A DNA stretch of 49,509 bases from Oceanobacillus massiliensis str. N'diop (GCF_000285495.1 NZ_HE610977.1:23753-73261), one strand, 5' to 3'. Positions 34,960 through 45,975 are shown, counted from the first letter of the stretch. Numbers and translations: made by a program. Notes: a model not told the origin generated them from the letters alone.

Positions 34960-36210
34960 CTACCCTTTTTCACTGGATAAGAAACCTTTTTGAATAAGGT
35001 ATTTCACAGACTCCTGCAGGGCAATTTTCACATGTGCATAGGTAAGTCCGCCTTGCACAAAGGCTGTATATGGTGCCCTGATAGGTCCATCTGCCGATAG
35101 TTCAATGCTTGCACCCTGAATGAATGTGCCGGCCGCCATAATGACTTTATCTTCGTAACCAGGCATTTCGCTTGGGTATGGAGTGACATATGAATTAACT
35201 GGAGAATTCTGTTGTATCGCTTGGCAAAATGCAATCATTTGCTCTGGTTTAGCGAATGTTACCGACTGGATAAGATCTGTACGTTCCTCCATATAGCCCG
35301 GTGACGTGCTGAAACCAGAAAGCTCGAGAAATCTTGCAGTTAGAACAGCACCTCTCAGCGCTTCCCCCACAACATTCGGTGCAAGGAAAAAGCCTTGGTA
35401 CATTTCCTGCAGCATATTAAAAGTTGCCCCGGTCTCTTTGCCAAGACCTGGAGCTGTCAATCGGTTTGCGCAATGATTGATCAGATCATGACGGCCAACA
35501 ATATAGCCTCCAGCCCGTACAATTCCACCACCAGGATTCTTGATTAAAGAGCCAGCCATGATATCTGCACCTACGTGAAGCGGCTCCTTCTCTTCTACAA
35601 ATTCGCCGTAGCAATTATCGACAAACACAATTATTTCCTTGTTTATTTCTTTTATAAAGCGAACCATTTCAGCGATTTGCTCCACGGTAAATGATGGTCT
35701 GTTATCATATCCCTTTGAGCGCTGAATGCCAATGACTTTTGTCTTTTCATTAATGGCGGCATTCACTCCAGGATAATCGATATAACCCTCTGTATTCAAG
35801 GAAACTTCATTATACTGAATCTGAAAGTCGTGCAGAGAACCGGCATTGTTTCCGCGTTTTCCGATTACTTCCTCCAATGTGTCATATGGTTTTCCCGTTA
35901 TATATAAAAGTTCATCCCCTGGTCGCAAGAGCCCGAACAGCACGGTTGTAATGGCATGTGTCCCAGACACAATCTGCGGTCTGACAAGAGCATCCTCTCC
36001 ACCGAAGACATCGGCATAAACCGATTCCAATGCTTCTCTTCCGGCATCATCATATCCGTAGCCGCTCGTGGAATTGAAATGACTATCACTAATTCTGTTT
36101 TTTATAAATGCATCGAGAACACGCTTTTGATTTGTCTCCACGATGGTGTTGATTCTTCTATGCTGTTCACTGCAATCAGCTTCAGCCTGCTGTATCAATG
36201 TTTCAATCAT
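34960..36210 (-). CDS. ynbB: PLP-dependent aminotransferase/lyase-fold protein YnbB (aluminium-resistance family)
   Basis: 416 residues of the methionine gamma-lyase-like/aluminium-resistance family: SGYGYDDAGREALE near the N-terminus, SGTHAITTVLFGLLRPGDELLYITG around the cofactor phosphate site, VFVDNCYGEF with the PLP-stacking Asp, and SLIKNPGGGI with the Schiff-base Lys. The reaction is not known; the aluminium-resistance label comes from an old screen. It lies 6 bases after hflX and precedes glnRA as in B. subtilis. Confidence 0.9.
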   Translation of the reverse strand: MIETLIQQAEADCSEQHRRINTIVETNQKRVLDAFIKNRISDSHFNSTSGYGYDDAGREALESVYADVFGGEDALVRPQIVSGTHAITTVLFGLLRPGDELLYITGKPYDTLEEVIGKRGNNAGSLHDFQIQYNEVSLNTEGYIDYPGVNAAINEKTKVIGIQRSKGYDNRPSFTVEQIAEMVRFIKEINKEIIVFVDNCYGEFVEEKEPLHVGADIMAGSLIKNPGGGIVRAGGYIVGRHDLINHCANRLTAPGLGKETGATFNMLQEMYQGFFLAPNVVGEALRGAVLTARFLELSGFSTSPGYMEERTDLIQSVTFAKPEQMIAFCQAIQQNSPVNSYVTPYPSEMPGYEDKVIMAAGTFIQGASIELSADGPIRAPYTAFVQGGLTYAHVKIALQESVKYLIQKGFLSSEKG

Positions 36211-36216
36211 GTACCT

Positions 36217-37455
36217 TTATTGCTCCTTTAATAAACTATTCAATGAATGATCTTTTCTTATAAAACCTTTAAGAATATAATGATTTTCATCTTCATCAAA
36301 CGCTTTGTTTTTTACAATCGTCTCTTTCGTTATTCTATTCATTAATTTCCCTTCATCTGGTGTCAGTACAACGTGATAGCTGTCCCATTCACTGGTTAAA
36401 ATCTCTTCTATTTTCTGCAGCACCCGCTGGATATCCTCTTTTTCATAGGCACTGATCAGCATGTATGGGTGATTAAGTGGGATAAAGTCATCCTGGATCA
36501 AATCCTTTTTGTTATATAATGTCAGCATTGGCAGATGATCTGCATTCAGCTCCTCCAGTAGTCTATTAACCGTATCTTGCTGTTGGGTCTGATCGGGATG
36601 GGAACCATCGACTACATGAAGCAGGAAATCAGACTCTGTAACTTCCTCTAGTGTTGAACGGAAGGAAGCTATCAATGATGTCGGCAATTCCTGCAGAAAG
36701 CCTACGGTATCGGTTATCAGGCACTCATACCCAGATGGCATTCTAATGTTTCTTGTAAGTGGGTCCAAGGTAGCGAACAGAAGATTCTCCTCCAGAGACT
36801 CGCTCTGTGTCAATCGATTGAATATGGTAGATTTCCCTGCATTTGTATAGCCTACGATCGCAATCTGGAACACATCATTGTTTTTTCTGCGTTTCCTGTA
36901 TTGCTCCCTTTGCTTTACAACCAGCTGCAGTCTCCGCTTCACATCATAGATTCTGCGGCTGATATGGCGTCTGTCCGTTTCCAATTTTGTTTCACCGGGT
37001 CCTCTTGTCCCAATTCCTCCACCTAGCCGGGACATGGCAACACCTTGACCGTGAAGTCTTGGCAGCATATACTCCAATTGGGCAAGTTCAACCTGGAGCT
37101 TGCCTTCCTTCGTTCTTGCCCGCATTGCAAATATATCAAGAATAAGCTGGCTCCTGTCAATTATTCTGACACCCAGATAATCGGTCAGATTTCTCATCTG
37201 CCCTGCTGAAAGTTCATCATTGGATATGACAAGATCTATTTCTTCTTCATCTACCAGTTCTTTTATTTCAGCAAGTTTCCCTTCCCCTATATAGGTTGCG
37301 GGATGGATTCGATTCCTTTTTTGAGTGATGACCTTTGCTACCGTCCCCCCAGCTGTTTTCCCGAGTGAAATCAATTCATCCAAAGAGGATTGAAATCGGT
37401 CATCTGTTTGATTGTTCTTCTTAACTGCAATTATTAAAATCTTTTCCTCGGACAT
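36217..37455 (-). CDS. hflX: Ribosome-associated GTPase HflX
   Basis: 412 residues: N-terminal HflX domain with the Gly-rich linker GGIGTRGPGETKLETDRR, then a G domain (GYTNAGKSTIFNRL G1, TDTVGFLQELP G3, YNKKD G4). It splits or rescues stalled 70S ribosomes, notably in stress. Start at 37455, preceded by AAGGAAGAGG; a frame open to 37524 adds 23 residues not typical of the family. Cotranscribed with ynbB. Confidence 0.95.
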   Translation of the reverse strand: MSEEKILIIAVKKNNQTDDRFQSSLDELISLGKTAGGTVAKVITQKRNRIHPATYIGEGKLAEIKELVDEEEIDLVISNDELSAGQMRNLTDYLGVRIIDRSQLILDIFAMRARTKEGKLQVELAQLEYMLPRLHGQGVAMSRLGGGIGTRGPGETKLETDRRHISRRIYDVKRRLQLVVKQREQYRKRRKNNDVFQIAIVGYTNAGKSTIFNRLTQSESLEENLLFATLDPLTRNIRMPSGYECLITDTVGFLQELPTSLIASFRSTLEEVTESDFLLHVVDGSHPDQTQQQDTVNRLLEELNADHLPMLTLYNKKDLIQDDFIPLNHPYMLISAYEKEDIQRVLQKIEEILTSEWDSYHVVLTPDEGKLMNRITKETIVKNKAFDEDENHYILKGFIRKDHSLNSLLKEQ

Positions 37456-37594
37456 AGACAGACCTCTTCCTTTAAAAGCTAAACAAAAGATAATGTTATA
37501 TGGCGGTTCAGCTGCAATATACACCTAATATCAAGTATTTTCCTATTCCATCATACCAAATAAAGCAATTGAAAGAAAATTCCTTGTGCCATGT

Positions 37595-38500
37595 TCATTC
37601 CAGCTGCAGGTCACTTCCTGTCAGCAATACAAGGTCTTTATTGGTGTAGCTGCTTTGGCTTAATAACCTTACAGCCTGCAGCCTGATGGCCCGTTCTATC
37701 ACATTCCTTACATACCTTGCGTTGGAAAAATTCCTTGTCTTCTCATTCAGTTTTTTGAACAGATGATTCCTAAGTTCCCATTCTGCTTCTCTTGATAGTT
37801 TATATTCCCGCTCATCTGCCATTCTATGCGCAATCTCCATCAGCTGGCCAACTTCATAATCATCGAAATCCAAGATAAACGGGAAACGGGATTCCAGCCC
37901 GGGGTTGAATGTGAGGAAGCGGTCCATCTCGTATGGATATCCTGCAAGAATCAGGACAAAATCATCGTGATTATCCTCCATATGCTTTACGATCGTATCA
38001 ATTGCTTCCTTGCCGAAATCCTTTTCACCTCCACGGGCAAGCGAATAGGCTTCATCAATAAAAAGAATTCCCCCCATTGCCTTCTGAATGATTGCCCGGG
38101 TTTTCTGAGCGGTTTGGCCAATATATTCTCCCACCAGATCAGCTCTTTCCGCCTCGATAAAATGGCCCTTGGACAGGATATTCATGTCATAATAGATTTT
38201 GGCAAGTTTCCTGGCGACAGTAGTCTTTCCGGTACCCGGATTGCCTTTAAAGAGCATATGCAGTACCTGCTTTGAATCTCTTAGCCCCATGTCTTTTCGC
38301 TTTTCATTGATTAAATAGTTCGCATAGACTTCTTTAATTGATTTTTTTAGAGTTTTCATCCCTACAAATGAAGCGAATTCATGGTCTATATGCTTAAAAG
38401 GACTGCTGTCAATGGATTGTACGGAATGAGTTTCTATTTTACTCCGGTCCTGCAAAATAATATTAATTTTCCCATTCTTATAGCCTTGCACCTGTGCCAC
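37595..38500 (-). CDS. spoVK: Stage V sporulation protein K, AAA+ ATPase (CbxX/CfqX type)
   Basis: About 301 residues; one AAA+ module with Walker A GNPGTGKTTVARKLA, Walker B GILFIDEAYSLARGG and arginine-finger region LESRFPFILDFDDY. Needed for spore maturation in B. subtilis, mother-cell expressed. I favour the GTG at 38500, with GAGGGGTGAT upstream, over the GTG at 38518 that lies inside the same binding site. Between hfq and hflX, close to the B. subtilis arrangement. Confidence 0.93.
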   Translation of the reverse strand: MAQVQGYKNGKINIILQDRSKIETHSVQSIDSSPFKHIDHEFASFVGMKTLKKSIKEVYANYLINEKRKDMGLRDSKQVLHMLFKGNPGTGKTTVARKLAKIYYDMNILSKGHFIEAERADLVGEYIGQTAQKTRAIIQKAMGGILFIDEAYSLARGGEKDFGKEAIDTIVKHMEDNHDDFVLILAGYPYEMDRFLTFNPGLESRFPFILDFDDYEVGQLMEIAHRMADEREYKLSREAEWELRNHLFKKLNEKTRNFSNARYVRNVIERAIRLQAVRLLSQSSYTNKDLVLLTGSDLQLE

Positions 38501-38562
38501 TATTAAATCACCCCTCACTCAACCACAGTATACGCAGGAGCCCATTAATGGGTGACAATAGC

Positions 38563-38584
38563 CCATAGCTCTGCTCTGCTATGG
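38563..38584. other. Hairpin between hfq and spoVK
   Basis: Perfect 7-base stem CCATAGC / GCTATGG with an 8-base loop in the 130 bases upstream of spoVK; role unknown. A nearby palindrome CCCATTAATGGG lies at 38541-38552. Confidence 0.3.
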
Positions 38585-38637
38585 CGCCAATTGACGCTAT
38601 AGATGTTCGGCAATCTAAAATGCAGGCAATCTAAAAA

Positions 38638-38661
38638 ACGGACGCCTTTACAAGCGTCCGT
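38638..38661 (-). terminator. Terminator of hfq
   Basis: Perfect GC-rich 8-base stem ACGGACGC / GCGTCCGT, 8-base loop, T6 run on the minus strand; 8 bases after the hfq stop. Confidence 0.9.
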
Positions 38662-38669
38662 TCGGCAGG

Positions 38670-38893
38670 CTATTCTTTTTCAAGTGTAACATTTTTGACA
38701 GGAGCGAATGTGGATATTGCATGCTTAAAAATCAGTTGCTGTTTCCCATCTGTTTCCAGTAAAACCGTAAAATTATCAAAAGCTTTTACAATGCCCCTTA
38801 ATTGAAAACCATTTGTAAGGAATACAGTAACCGAAATATGGTTTTTCTTAATTGATTTAAATACTGATCCTGAATATTTACTGTTTGAGCCAT
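38670..38893 (-). pseudogene. hfq: RNA chaperone Hfq gene with a one-base frameshift
   Basis: The ATG frame reads [17 protein letters not shown], the Hfq N-terminus, and then runs out of frame to a stop after 31 codons. From the same A-run the -1 frame continues [17 protein letters not shown] and then [40 protein letters not shown] and a stop: a complete Sm1/Sm2 Hfq body (conserved KHAISTF). The span is 224 bases, one short of the 225 needed for 74 residues plus stop. The run after AG has five A where six would restore the frame. Position between miaA and spoVK, binding site and terminator are those of a normal hfq. Sequencing or assembly error, true inactivation or slippage are all possible. 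Confidence 0.9.
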
Positions 38894-38937
38894 GGAAGTT
38901 CCTCCTCTTTTCTATCTGTATTAAACTAATTCTACTT

Positions 38938-39867
38938 TTATTTCAAAATTCCTGCTAAATCGTTAAAAATAATTCTCAATTTTTCATCAATTGGACCGTT
39001 CGTCATATCATACCATCGAACATCCAATTTGTTTTTAAACCAAGTTAACTGTCTTTTAGCGTATCTTCTGGAGTTACGCTTAAGTAAATGGATGGAATCT
39101 TCCAGGCTATGTTCACCATTGAAGTAAGGAATAAACTCTTTATACCCAATTGCACTCATGGATTGGCTATCTGAATAGCCATTTTCATACAAGTTCCGGA
39201 CTTCTTCAACAAGGCCATCTGCAATCATCTGATCGACACGTTCATTAATTCGCCCATAGAGTATTTCCCTTTCCATTTCGAGTCCAATAAGTATAGGCCT
39301 ATATGGAGATTCCATGGTTTGGTTTTCCTGATATGCCGTCATCGTCATTCCGGTTGTTTCATAGATTTCCATCGCACGAATTACCCGGCGATGATTATTG
39401 GGATGAATTTTGGCAGCTTGCTCCGGATCAATTTGTTCCAAGCGTTTATACAATGGCAAAATCCCTTCTGCCGCAACTGCTTCTTCCATTTTCCTGGTAG
39501 CTGCAGCATCCCGTTTCACATCGGAAAAGTTATAGTCATAAAGGGCAGATTGAATGTAAAGTCCACTTCCTCCAACGATAATAGGCAATCTATCTCTTGC
39601 TGTAATTTCGTCTATGTATTGCTGCACATAATCTTTAAAATCCGCAGCAGAGAAGTCCTGATCCGGATCCCTGATATCTATCATATGGTGGGGAATACCC
39701 TCCATTTCGGAGGGCTTGATTTTTGCTGTTCCAATGTCCAATCCCTTATAGACCTGCATGGAGTCACCGCTGATAATCTCACCGTTAAACTTCTTTGCAA
39801 GCTCGATGCTTAGCCTTGTTTTGCCTACAGCTGTCGGTCCCATTATTGCAATTACGTTTTTTTTCAT
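38938..39867 (-). CDS. miaA: tRNA dimethylallyltransferase MiaA
   Basis: Adds the isopentenyl group to A37 of tRNAs reading UNN codons. 309 residues; P-loop [15 protein letters not shown] (10-24), [25 protein letters not shown], and the tRNA-binding [13 protein letters not shown]. MiaB, which methylthiolates the product i6A37, is encoded at 46575. Upstream neighbour of hfq as in most bacteria. Confidence 0.97.
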   Translation of the reverse strand: MKKNVIAIMGPTAVGKTRLSIELAKKFNGEIISGDSMQVYKGLDIGTAKIKPSEMEGIPHHMIDIRDPDQDFSAADFKDYVQQYIDEITARDRLPIIVGGSGLYIQSALYDYNFSDVKRDAAATRKMEEAVAAEGILPLYKRLEQIDPEQAAKIHPNNHRRVIRAMEIYETTGMTMTAYQENQTMESPYRPILIGLEMEREILYGRINERVDQMIADGLVEEVRNLYENGYSDSQSMSAIGYKEFIPYFNGEHSLEDSIHLLKRNSRRYAKRQLTWFKNKLDVRWYDMTNGPIDEKLRIIFNDLAGILK

Positions 39868-39891
39868 TAGTATTTCCCCTAAAATGCTTTT

Positions 39892-40341
39892 TTATTCATA
39901 TGCAGAATAAGCTTTCAACATCCATATATCTTTTTCCAGCTTCCCTTGCAGAGCTGTTAGCATATCCGCTGTAGGGTCATCTGCAAATTCTTCTGCTAGC
40001 GGCATTCCTGTATGCTTGATCTCTGAGATAATCTGCGAGAAATCCTTGATCAGCTGCAATATGATTTCCATTTCCTTATCATCTGCACTTGCCTCTACCA
40101 GTGTTGCCTCATCAAGGTACTTGCTCATCGTCGCAAGGGGTTTGCCATCAATCATTAATATTCTTTCCGCAATTACATCAAGGTCCATTGCAATTCGACC
40201 GTACATTTCTTCAAACTTTTCATGAAGGATAAAAAAATGCTTCCCTTGCACAAACCAATGGTAACGGTGTAATTTCACGTACAGCACAAAATAATTGGAA
40301 AGCATTTGATTCAAAAAATTAATCAGTTTCTGATTTTCCAA
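39892..40341 (-). CDS. dps: Dps-family ferritin-like protein
   Basis: About 149 residues of the Dps/MrgA family, which oxidise and store iron and protect DNA in stress. The ferroxidase residues appear in LHRYHWFVQGKHFFILHEKFEE and DVIAERILMIDGKPLATM. I place the start at the TTG at 40341, with GAGGTG six bases upstream, which aligns with B. subtilis Dps; a longer ATG frame to 40416 adds 25 unrelated residues without a binding site. The gene is inserted between mutL and miaA on the same strand, not a B. subtilis arrangement. A possible promoter (TTCAAA-N18-TATAAA) lies at the mutL end. Confidence 0.9.
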   Translation of the reverse strand: MENQKLINFLNQMLSNYFVLYVKLHRYHWFVQGKHFFILHEKFEEMYGRIAMDLDVIAERILMIDGKPLATMSKYLDEATLVEASADDKEMEIILQLIKDFSQIISEIKHTGMPLAEEFADDPTADMLTALQGKLEKDIWMLKAYSAYE

Positions 40342-40436
40342 CTTCAACACCTCGATTTTTAAATGCTGTGTGTCTACAGGCTTGATCGGACTAACCCTCT
40401 CTAGCTTTGTCGGCATGCGATTGTTTTATACATGGC

Positions 40437-42272
40437 CTACATAATCCGTTTGAACATTTTTTCAAGTTCATAAGTGGAGAAATGGACGATAATTGGCCGG
40501 CCATGCGGGCATGTAAATGGATCGGTCGTCTTTCGTAAATCCTCAAGCAAACGGAACATTTCATCTTGATTCAAATAATGATTCGCTTTAATTGACCTTT
40601 TACAGGACATCATAATGGCTGCATCTTCTCGGATGGATTCGACATTGACGCTTTCCTCATTCATGATCTGATCTACCATTTCCCGGATAACTTCTTCTTC
40701 AAAGCCGGCTGGAAACCAATTAGGATGTGAACGGATAACATATGTCTGATTACCGAATTGCTCAAAAAGTAAACCTACTTTGGCAAAATCTTCTTTATAT
40801 TGGTCAATGAAAATGGATTCCTGCTTCGAAAATTCAAAAGTCATTGGCAGCAATAATTCCTGCGATTCATTTATTGGCTTGCCTAATTTGTCCCTAAAGA
40901 ACTCATATTTGATTCTTTCCTGTGCAGCATGCTGGTCGATCATATATAAACCATTCTCATTTTGCCCTAATATATAGGTCCCTTGGAGCTGACCAATCGG
41001 GTAAATGGTAGGCACCCTTGGTTTTTCTGTTCCCTTCATAAATGTTTTAACTTCATTTGCCTCCGTCTCGCTTGACTGTGGAGCTGATTCATCAGTTACC
41101 ACCTTGATGTCATCAGAGGGTGCTAGTTCCGCTTTCTCCGTTTGTGAAAATGCTTGAGCCGACTCGAAAACCACTTTCGGATCTTGCTTCCATATATCCA
41201 TATTTTCATTCGGGCGTTCATTAAATTCAAGCGAATGCTGGAACGATTTCTCTTTTACTCTCGGTTTTTGTTCCATTTCCGGAATCAGGGTAATCTCGCG
41301 AAACTTATTTTTAATGGTTTGTTCAATTGCTCCATACAGCTCTCTGTCTTTGCTGAAACGCACTTCGAGTTTTGCCGGATGTACATTAACATCCACAAGT
41401 ATTGGATCCATATCGATTGCCAGAACGACAATTGGCGAACGTCCTATCGGAAGAAGTGTATGATAGGCGCGAAGTATCGCCTGCGTTAAAGGGATATTCC
41501 TGATGTAGCGGCCATTTATGATTGTCGACACATATGATCTCGATGCCCTTGTAATTTCCGGTTTGGCAATATAGCCTTCAATTGCAAAGTCCAATGTATT
41601 GTGTTTGATCGGCAGCATTTTCTTCGCTACATTCATGCCATAGATCTGCGAAATAACCTGAAGTAAATCCCCAGTCCCGGTAGTCTTGAACAATCCTTTC
41701 CCATTATGTGTTGCCTCAAACCTTATTTCCGGATGCGATAGTGCCATTCGGTTCAGCACGTCTGTAACATGGCCCAATTCAGTATGAAGGCTTTTCATAT
41801 ACTTTAGCCTTGCAGGCGTATTGAAAAATAAGTCCGCTACACTGATCTCAGTGCCTTTTCGTGCATCACTTTTCGCCTGTTCCTTCACTTTTCCGCCTTC
41901 AAGGGATAAAAAAGTACCGGCCTTATCCCCTTGAGATGTCTTAATCTGCAGTCTGCTAACGGATGCAATACTTGCCAGCGCTTCTCCTCGAAAGCCTAAT
42001 GTCGTTACATGAAACAGATCTGTTTCGTTCTTGATTTTACTTGTAGCATGCCTCAGGAAAGCTTTGTCGGCATCCTCTTTTGACATTCCGTCCCCATTAT
42101 CGGTTATCCTGATTTCCTGCAAGCCAGCTTCCATAATATCAATCTTGATCCACGTACTGTTTGCATCAATACTATTTTCCACTAGCTCCTTGACTACAGA
42201 TGCAGGACGTTCAACCACTTCCCCGGCTGCTATTCTATTGGCGAGTGCTTCAGACATTTGAACGATACTCAT
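40437..42272 (-). CDS. mutL: DNA mismatch repair protein MutL
   Basis: 611 residues. N-terminal GHKL ATPase ([40 protein letters not shown]), a variable linker (about 330-420) and the C-terminal dimer/endonuclease domain with [24 protein letters not shown] and CPHGRPI. These endonuclease motifs show it nicks DNA itself, as in bacteria without MutH. It follows mutS by 24 bases. Confidence 0.97.
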   Translation of the reverse strand: MSIVQMSEALANRIAAGEVVERPASVVKELVENSIDANSTWIKIDIMEAGLQEIRITDNGDGMSKEDADKAFLRHATSKIKNETDLFHVTTLGFRGEALASIASVSRLQIKTSQGDKAGTFLSLEGGKVKEQAKSDARKGTEISVADLFFNTPARLKYMKSLHTELGHVTDVLNRMALSHPEIRFEATHNGKGLFKTTGTGDLLQVISQIYGMNVAKKMLPIKHNTLDFAIEGYIAKPEITRASRSYVSTIINGRYIRNIPLTQAILRAYHTLLPIGRSPIVVLAIDMDPILVDVNVHPAKLEVRFSKDRELYGAIEQTIKNKFREITLIPEMEQKPRVKEKSFQHSLEFNERPNENMDIWKQDPKVVFESAQAFSQTEKAELAPSDDIKVVTDESAPQSSETEANEVKTFMKGTEKPRVPTIYPIGQLQGTYILGQNENGLYMIDQHAAQERIKYEFFRDKLGKPINESQELLLPMTFEFSKQESIFIDQYKEDFAKVGLLFEQFGNQTYVIRSHPNWFPAGFEEEVIREMVDQIMNEESVNVESIREDAAIMMSCKRSIKANHYLNQDEMFRLLEDLRKTTDPFTCPHGRPIIVHFSTYELEKMFKRIM

Positions 42273-42296
42273 GCAAACAATCCTTTCTCTCTAGAA

Positions 42297-44876
42297 CTAT
42301 TTCTTAATGCTTTTCTGAAGCCGATGTAATTCATTCATCGCTTCCATAGGCGTCATTTCAAATAAATTCATGTTTGCCAATTCTTCTATGACACTTCCAT
42401 TGCTTCTGTTTACCGGCTGCTTTTCCTTGACTGCTTTTGCATCGTCCACAAAGAAGGAGAGCTGTCCAGATTCTATTTTTTCGGTTATAGGTGCAGGCTT
42501 ATCATCACTTTCAAGCTGCTGGAGAATAGCTGTTGCCCGCTCTATGAGAGCATCAGGAAGCTCTGCAAGCTTTGCAACATGGATTCCATAACTTTGATCT
42601 GCCGCACCCTCTTTAATTTGGTGAAGGAAGACAACATTCCCTTCATGTTCCTCAGCACGAACATGAACGTTTTTCAGACTGGACAGAGATTCTTCCAATG
42701 CTGTCAATTCATGATAGTGGGTAGAGAATAATGTTTTCGCATGGATATTATGATGAATATATTCAACTATCGCCTGTGCGAGCGCCATTCCGTCGTAGGT
42801 GCTTGTCCCCCGCCCAATTTCATCCAATAATATGAGACTCTGGTCTGTCGCATTTGCTATGGCATGTTTTGCCTCAAGCATTTCCACCATGAAGGTGCTT
42901 TGGCCGGATACGAGATCATCTGCTGCACCTATCCTGGTGAAGATTTGATCAAAAATGATAAGATCTGCTTCATCACATGGCACAAAGCATCCAATTTGGC
43001 CCATGATAACCGTTAGGGCCAGCTGGCGCATGTATGTACTCTTACCAGACATATTGGGGCCGGTAATCAGTAAAACACGCGTCTCTTCATCAAGAGATAC
43101 ATCATTTGGCACAAATGAACCTTGTTTCATTACTTGCTCTATAACAGGATGACGGCCATTCTTAATCGTTAGCTTGCCCTCGACAAATCGGGGACGCTTA
43201 TAGTTATTAGCCTCACTGACCGTAGCAAATCCCTGCAATACATCAATTTTGCTGACGGTGTCTGCTAAATGCTGCAGCTCAGGGATATGATTTTTTATCT
43301 TCTCCCTTATTTCAAGAAAGAGAATATATTCCAGATCAACACTTTTTTCTTCTGCTTCCAATATAAGCGTTTCTTTCTCTTTCAGCTCCGGTGTAATGTA
43401 GCGTTCGGCATTTGTCAGCGTTTGTTTCCGCTCATATCTTCCCTCTGGCAGAAGATGAAGGTTAGCCTTGGTCACTTCAATGTAATATCCAAATACCCGG
43501 TTATATCCGATTTTTAATGATTTTATATTTGTTTCCTTTTTTTCCTTCTGTTCAAGCTCAGCAATCCATTGCTTCCCGTTTTTGGATGCATAGCGATACG
43601 TATCCAATTGCTGATTATAGCCATCTTTTATGATAGCACCTTCTTTAATCGAAACCGGCGGGTCGTCCACTAGACTCGCATCAAGCACTTGAACAAGATG
43701 CTCTGGCATAATCAGTTCATCTGCAAGTCTATTGATTTCAGGCAGATTGAATTGATATAACGTGTTTTTCAACTCAGGGATCTTCTGCAGGGATTGCTTC
43801 AATTGGATTAAATCCCGGGCATTCACATTTCCAAAAGCAATTCGGCCTGCCAGCCTCTCCATATCGTAGACTGATTTTAAAATTTCACGCAAGGTATCGC
43901 GTTCCATAAATCCATGGTACAGGCCATCCACTATTTGCAGGCGCTCTTCTATCTGTTTCCGATTCAGCAATGGCCGCTCCAGCCATTTCTTCAGCATGCG
44001 GGACCCCATTGCTGTAGCTGTCTTATCCAATACCCATAACAAACTGCCATGTTTTCCCTTTTTTATGATTGTTTCCGTCAATTCCAGATTTCTTTTCGAA
44101 TACATATCCAGCGATAAATAGTCCTGCAGCTGGATGACCTCTGCCTTTTGAAGGTGATCAAGTGACCGCTTCTGTGTATGCTGGATATAATTTAACAGCC
44201 TGCTGAACGCCTTCATTAAACGCTCATCATTCAGATTTTCACTAAGACTGCGATATTCCGCATTGAAAGTGACTTCATCCTGATAGGACAAGGTTATGCC
44301 CAGCCGTTCCTTCAGCTGACCCTGAAGCTCGTCCGGCAGATTGGAAGAAATGACAATTTCCCGGATTGGCTGATTATATAACTCATGTATCACAGCATCC
44401 CAGCCATGTGAAATCAATGCAATCCGGTTTTCTCCGGTTGATAGGTCATTATACGCAACGGCATGTGTCCCATCCTTAAATTGAGAAAGGCTTGCAATAT
44501 AGTTATTCTCGCCTTCTTTTAGCATATTGCTCTCCATTACAGTACCCGGTGTAATAAGTTGAACAACTTCTCTCTTAACTACACCCTTTGCCGTTTTCGG
44601 ATCCTCCACCTGTTCGCATATGGCTACCTTGTATCCTTTTTCGATTAATGTTTTTATATAGCCTTCAGCTGAGTGATAAGGAACACCGCACATTGGTATC
44701 GAATCGCTTTTTCCTCCAGCCCGCTTCGTAAGTGTGATTTCGAGTTCTCTTGCCGCATTGATTGCGTCATCATAGAACATTTCATAGAAATCTCCCAAAC
44801 GGTAAAATAAAAAAGCATCTTTATATTCTGCCTTTATTTTTATGTATTGTTCCATCATTGGTGTTAATTTCGCCAT
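42297..44876 (-). CDS. mutS: DNA mismatch repair protein MutS
   Basis: 859 residues from the start at 44876 (GGAGGA precedes it; an upstream in-frame start at 44912 is less likely). Domain I has the mismatch-reading Phe-x-Glu in FYEMF; the ATPase has Walker [27 protein letters not shown] and THYHEL. The C-terminus has a beta-clamp/tetramer tail. Recognises base mismatches and recruits MutL. Follows cotE, as in B. subtilis. Confidence 0.97.
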   Translation of the reverse strand: MAKLTPMMEQYIKIKAEYKDAFLFYRLGDFYEMFYDDAINAARELEITLTKRAGGKSDSIPMCGVPYHSAEGYIKTLIEKGYKVAICEQVEDPKTAKGVVKREVVQLITPGTVMESNMLKEGENNYIASLSQFKDGTHAVAYNDLSTGENRIALISHGWDAVIHELYNQPIREIVISSNLPDELQGQLKERLGITLSYQDEVTFNAEYRSLSENLNDERLMKAFSRLLNYIQHTQKRSLDHLQKAEVIQLQDYLSLDMYSKRNLELTETIIKKGKHGSLLWVLDKTATAMGSRMLKKWLERPLLNRKQIEERLQIVDGLYHGFMERDTLREILKSVYDMERLAGRIAFGNVNARDLIQLKQSLQKIPELKNTLYQFNLPEINRLADELIMPEHLVQVLDASLVDDPPVSIKEGAIIKDGYNQQLDTYRYASKNGKQWIAELEQKEKKETNIKSLKIGYNRVFGYYIEVTKANLHLLPEGRYERKQTLTNAERYITPELKEKETLILEAEEKSVDLEYILFLEIREKIKNHIPELQHLADTVSKIDVLQGFATVSEANNYKRPRFVEGKLTIKNGRHPVIEQVMKQGSFVPNDVSLDEETRVLLITGPNMSGKSTYMRQLALTVIMGQIGCFVPCDEADLIIFDQIFTRIGAADDLVSGQSTFMVEMLEAKHAIANATDQSLILLDEIGRGTSTYDGMALAQAIVEYIHHNIHAKTLFSTHYHELTALEESLSSLKNVHVRAEEHEGNVVFLHQIKEGAADQSYGIHVAKLAELPDALIERATAILQQLESDDKPAPITEKIESGQLSFFVDDAKAVKEKQPVNRSNGSVIEELANMNLFEMTPMEAMNELHRLQKSIKK

Positions 44877-45099
44877 AGTAATCCTCCAACTGCCCATAAT
44901 ATTCTTCTGCAATTATAGCATAAAACAAGGTGGTAGCAGAACCGGTTGGTTTCATGCAGTCTGGAAGCACCATTGCTAATAATCTATCCTCGCAGCAGCA
45001 ATCTTATTGTACTCTCCATAATATAGGGATCGAAAAATAGGGATATCTAATAAAAACCGAACCAATTGCACAAAAAATAACGTCTCCAAAAAAGAAAAA

Positions 45100-45120
45100 A
45101 CGAGAGTGATATACTCTCGT
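45100..45120 (-). terminator. Terminator of cotE
   Basis: Perfect 8-base stem ACGAGAGT / ACTCTCGT with 5-base loop and long T run on the minus strand, right after the cotE stop. Confidence 0.92.
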
Positions 45121-45122
45121 CT

Positions 45123-45689
45123 TTAATCATTTTTATGAAGAAAGTCAGGATTTACATGTTTGACTTCATCTTCTGTCAGCTTATAATCCCATACATCATC
45201 GTCATCATCTTCTTCTTTTTCCCAAACCGGATTAACACGTACATAGACCTTTGTATCGCCAATTATTTGAACGACAAATTCACGTTCGATTTCGACTGTA
45301 ACTTTACCGCCATTACTTGAAATTTTGCATTCCAGACAGTTCGGCTGCTGAATGACTTTGGCAATCACGTCATATTCGTCATTAACCGATTTATCATCCT
45401 TTACCGATAGTGGAATAATATCACTGTAAGTTACCCGCTCGGTAACCACTTCCGTCTTTGTGTTATCGTTATAGGAATACCAAATATTTATATCGTAGCT
45501 ACCATTAATCTCGACTGTGTCTTCGGATTTTTTCTTGGCATTATATAAATGATTGATAACCCAGCAACCCAAAATGCTTGAAGGTCTATGTGACGGAGAG
45601 ATGGAATGGGAATCCTTTGTGAATTTTCGCCCTTTACCACAGACAGCTTTGGTGATGATTTCTCTATATTCTTTATCAAGAAAAGTCAT
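45123..45689 (-). CDS. cotE: Outer spore coat morphogenetic protein CotE
   Basis: 188 residues. Organises the outer coat around the forespore in the mother cell. [19 protein letters not shown] at the N-terminus, [24 protein letters not shown] and IQQPNCLE are conserved, and the C-terminus is the expected acidic tail ([13 protein letters not shown]). Start at 45689 is chosen because GAGGAGG precedes it and the length fits B. subtilis CotE (181); the frame is open 14 codons further. Own terminator. Confidence 0.96.
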   Translation of the reverse strand: MTFLDKEYREIITKAVCGKGRKFTKDSHSISPSHRPSSILGCWVINHLYNAKKKSEDTVEINGSYDINIWYSYNDNTKTEVVTERVTYSDIIPLSVKDDKSVNDEYDVIAKVIQQPNCLECKISSNGGKVTVEIEREFVVQIIGDTKVYVRVNPVWEKEEDDDDDVWDYKLTEDEVKHVNPDFLHKND

Positions 45690-45884
45690 GATTACTTTTA
45701 CCTCCTCTTTTTTCATAGTCATTTTATGCAAGACAAATACCTAAAGTGCATAGCATTTCATGAAAAGGACTAAGAGAAGGATTTTAACAGGTCTGATTCT
45801 TATTTATAATCAGGTGGTTTCTATAAGAGTGTTGCATTTGACGGAGAAGTTATAAGCTACGACGCAATGATAGCGGCAGCCGCT

Positions 45885-45975
45885 TTCTAGTCCGGGCAGT
45901 CGCTTTCCGTGCGGAATTCTTCAGGTGTTGCCTTTTCCACTGGAGTTCGACTGCCCTGCGCTCCAATCAATCTGC
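45885..45975. repeat. Bacillaceae-type interspersed repeat with long hairpin
   Basis: Segment with arms GGGCAGTCG (45894-45902) and CGACTGCCC (45948-45956), inner CTTTCCG..CGG and the flank CTGCGCTCCAATCA. This strongly resembles a GC-rich dispersed element common in intergenic regions of Bacillaceae (GGGCGGACGCTTTCCG...CTGCGCTCC). It is richer in GC than its surroundings. Only one copy is in the window. Other parts of 45690-46144 show no gene. Confidence 0.6.

Noticed and set aside
38843-38850. Programmed -1 frameshift in hfq
   Set aside because: The A5 run followed by CC does not form a proper X-XXY-YYZ slippery heptamer, no stimulatory pseudoknot was seen, and no hfq is known to use frameshifting. 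A lost base or sequence error is simpler.
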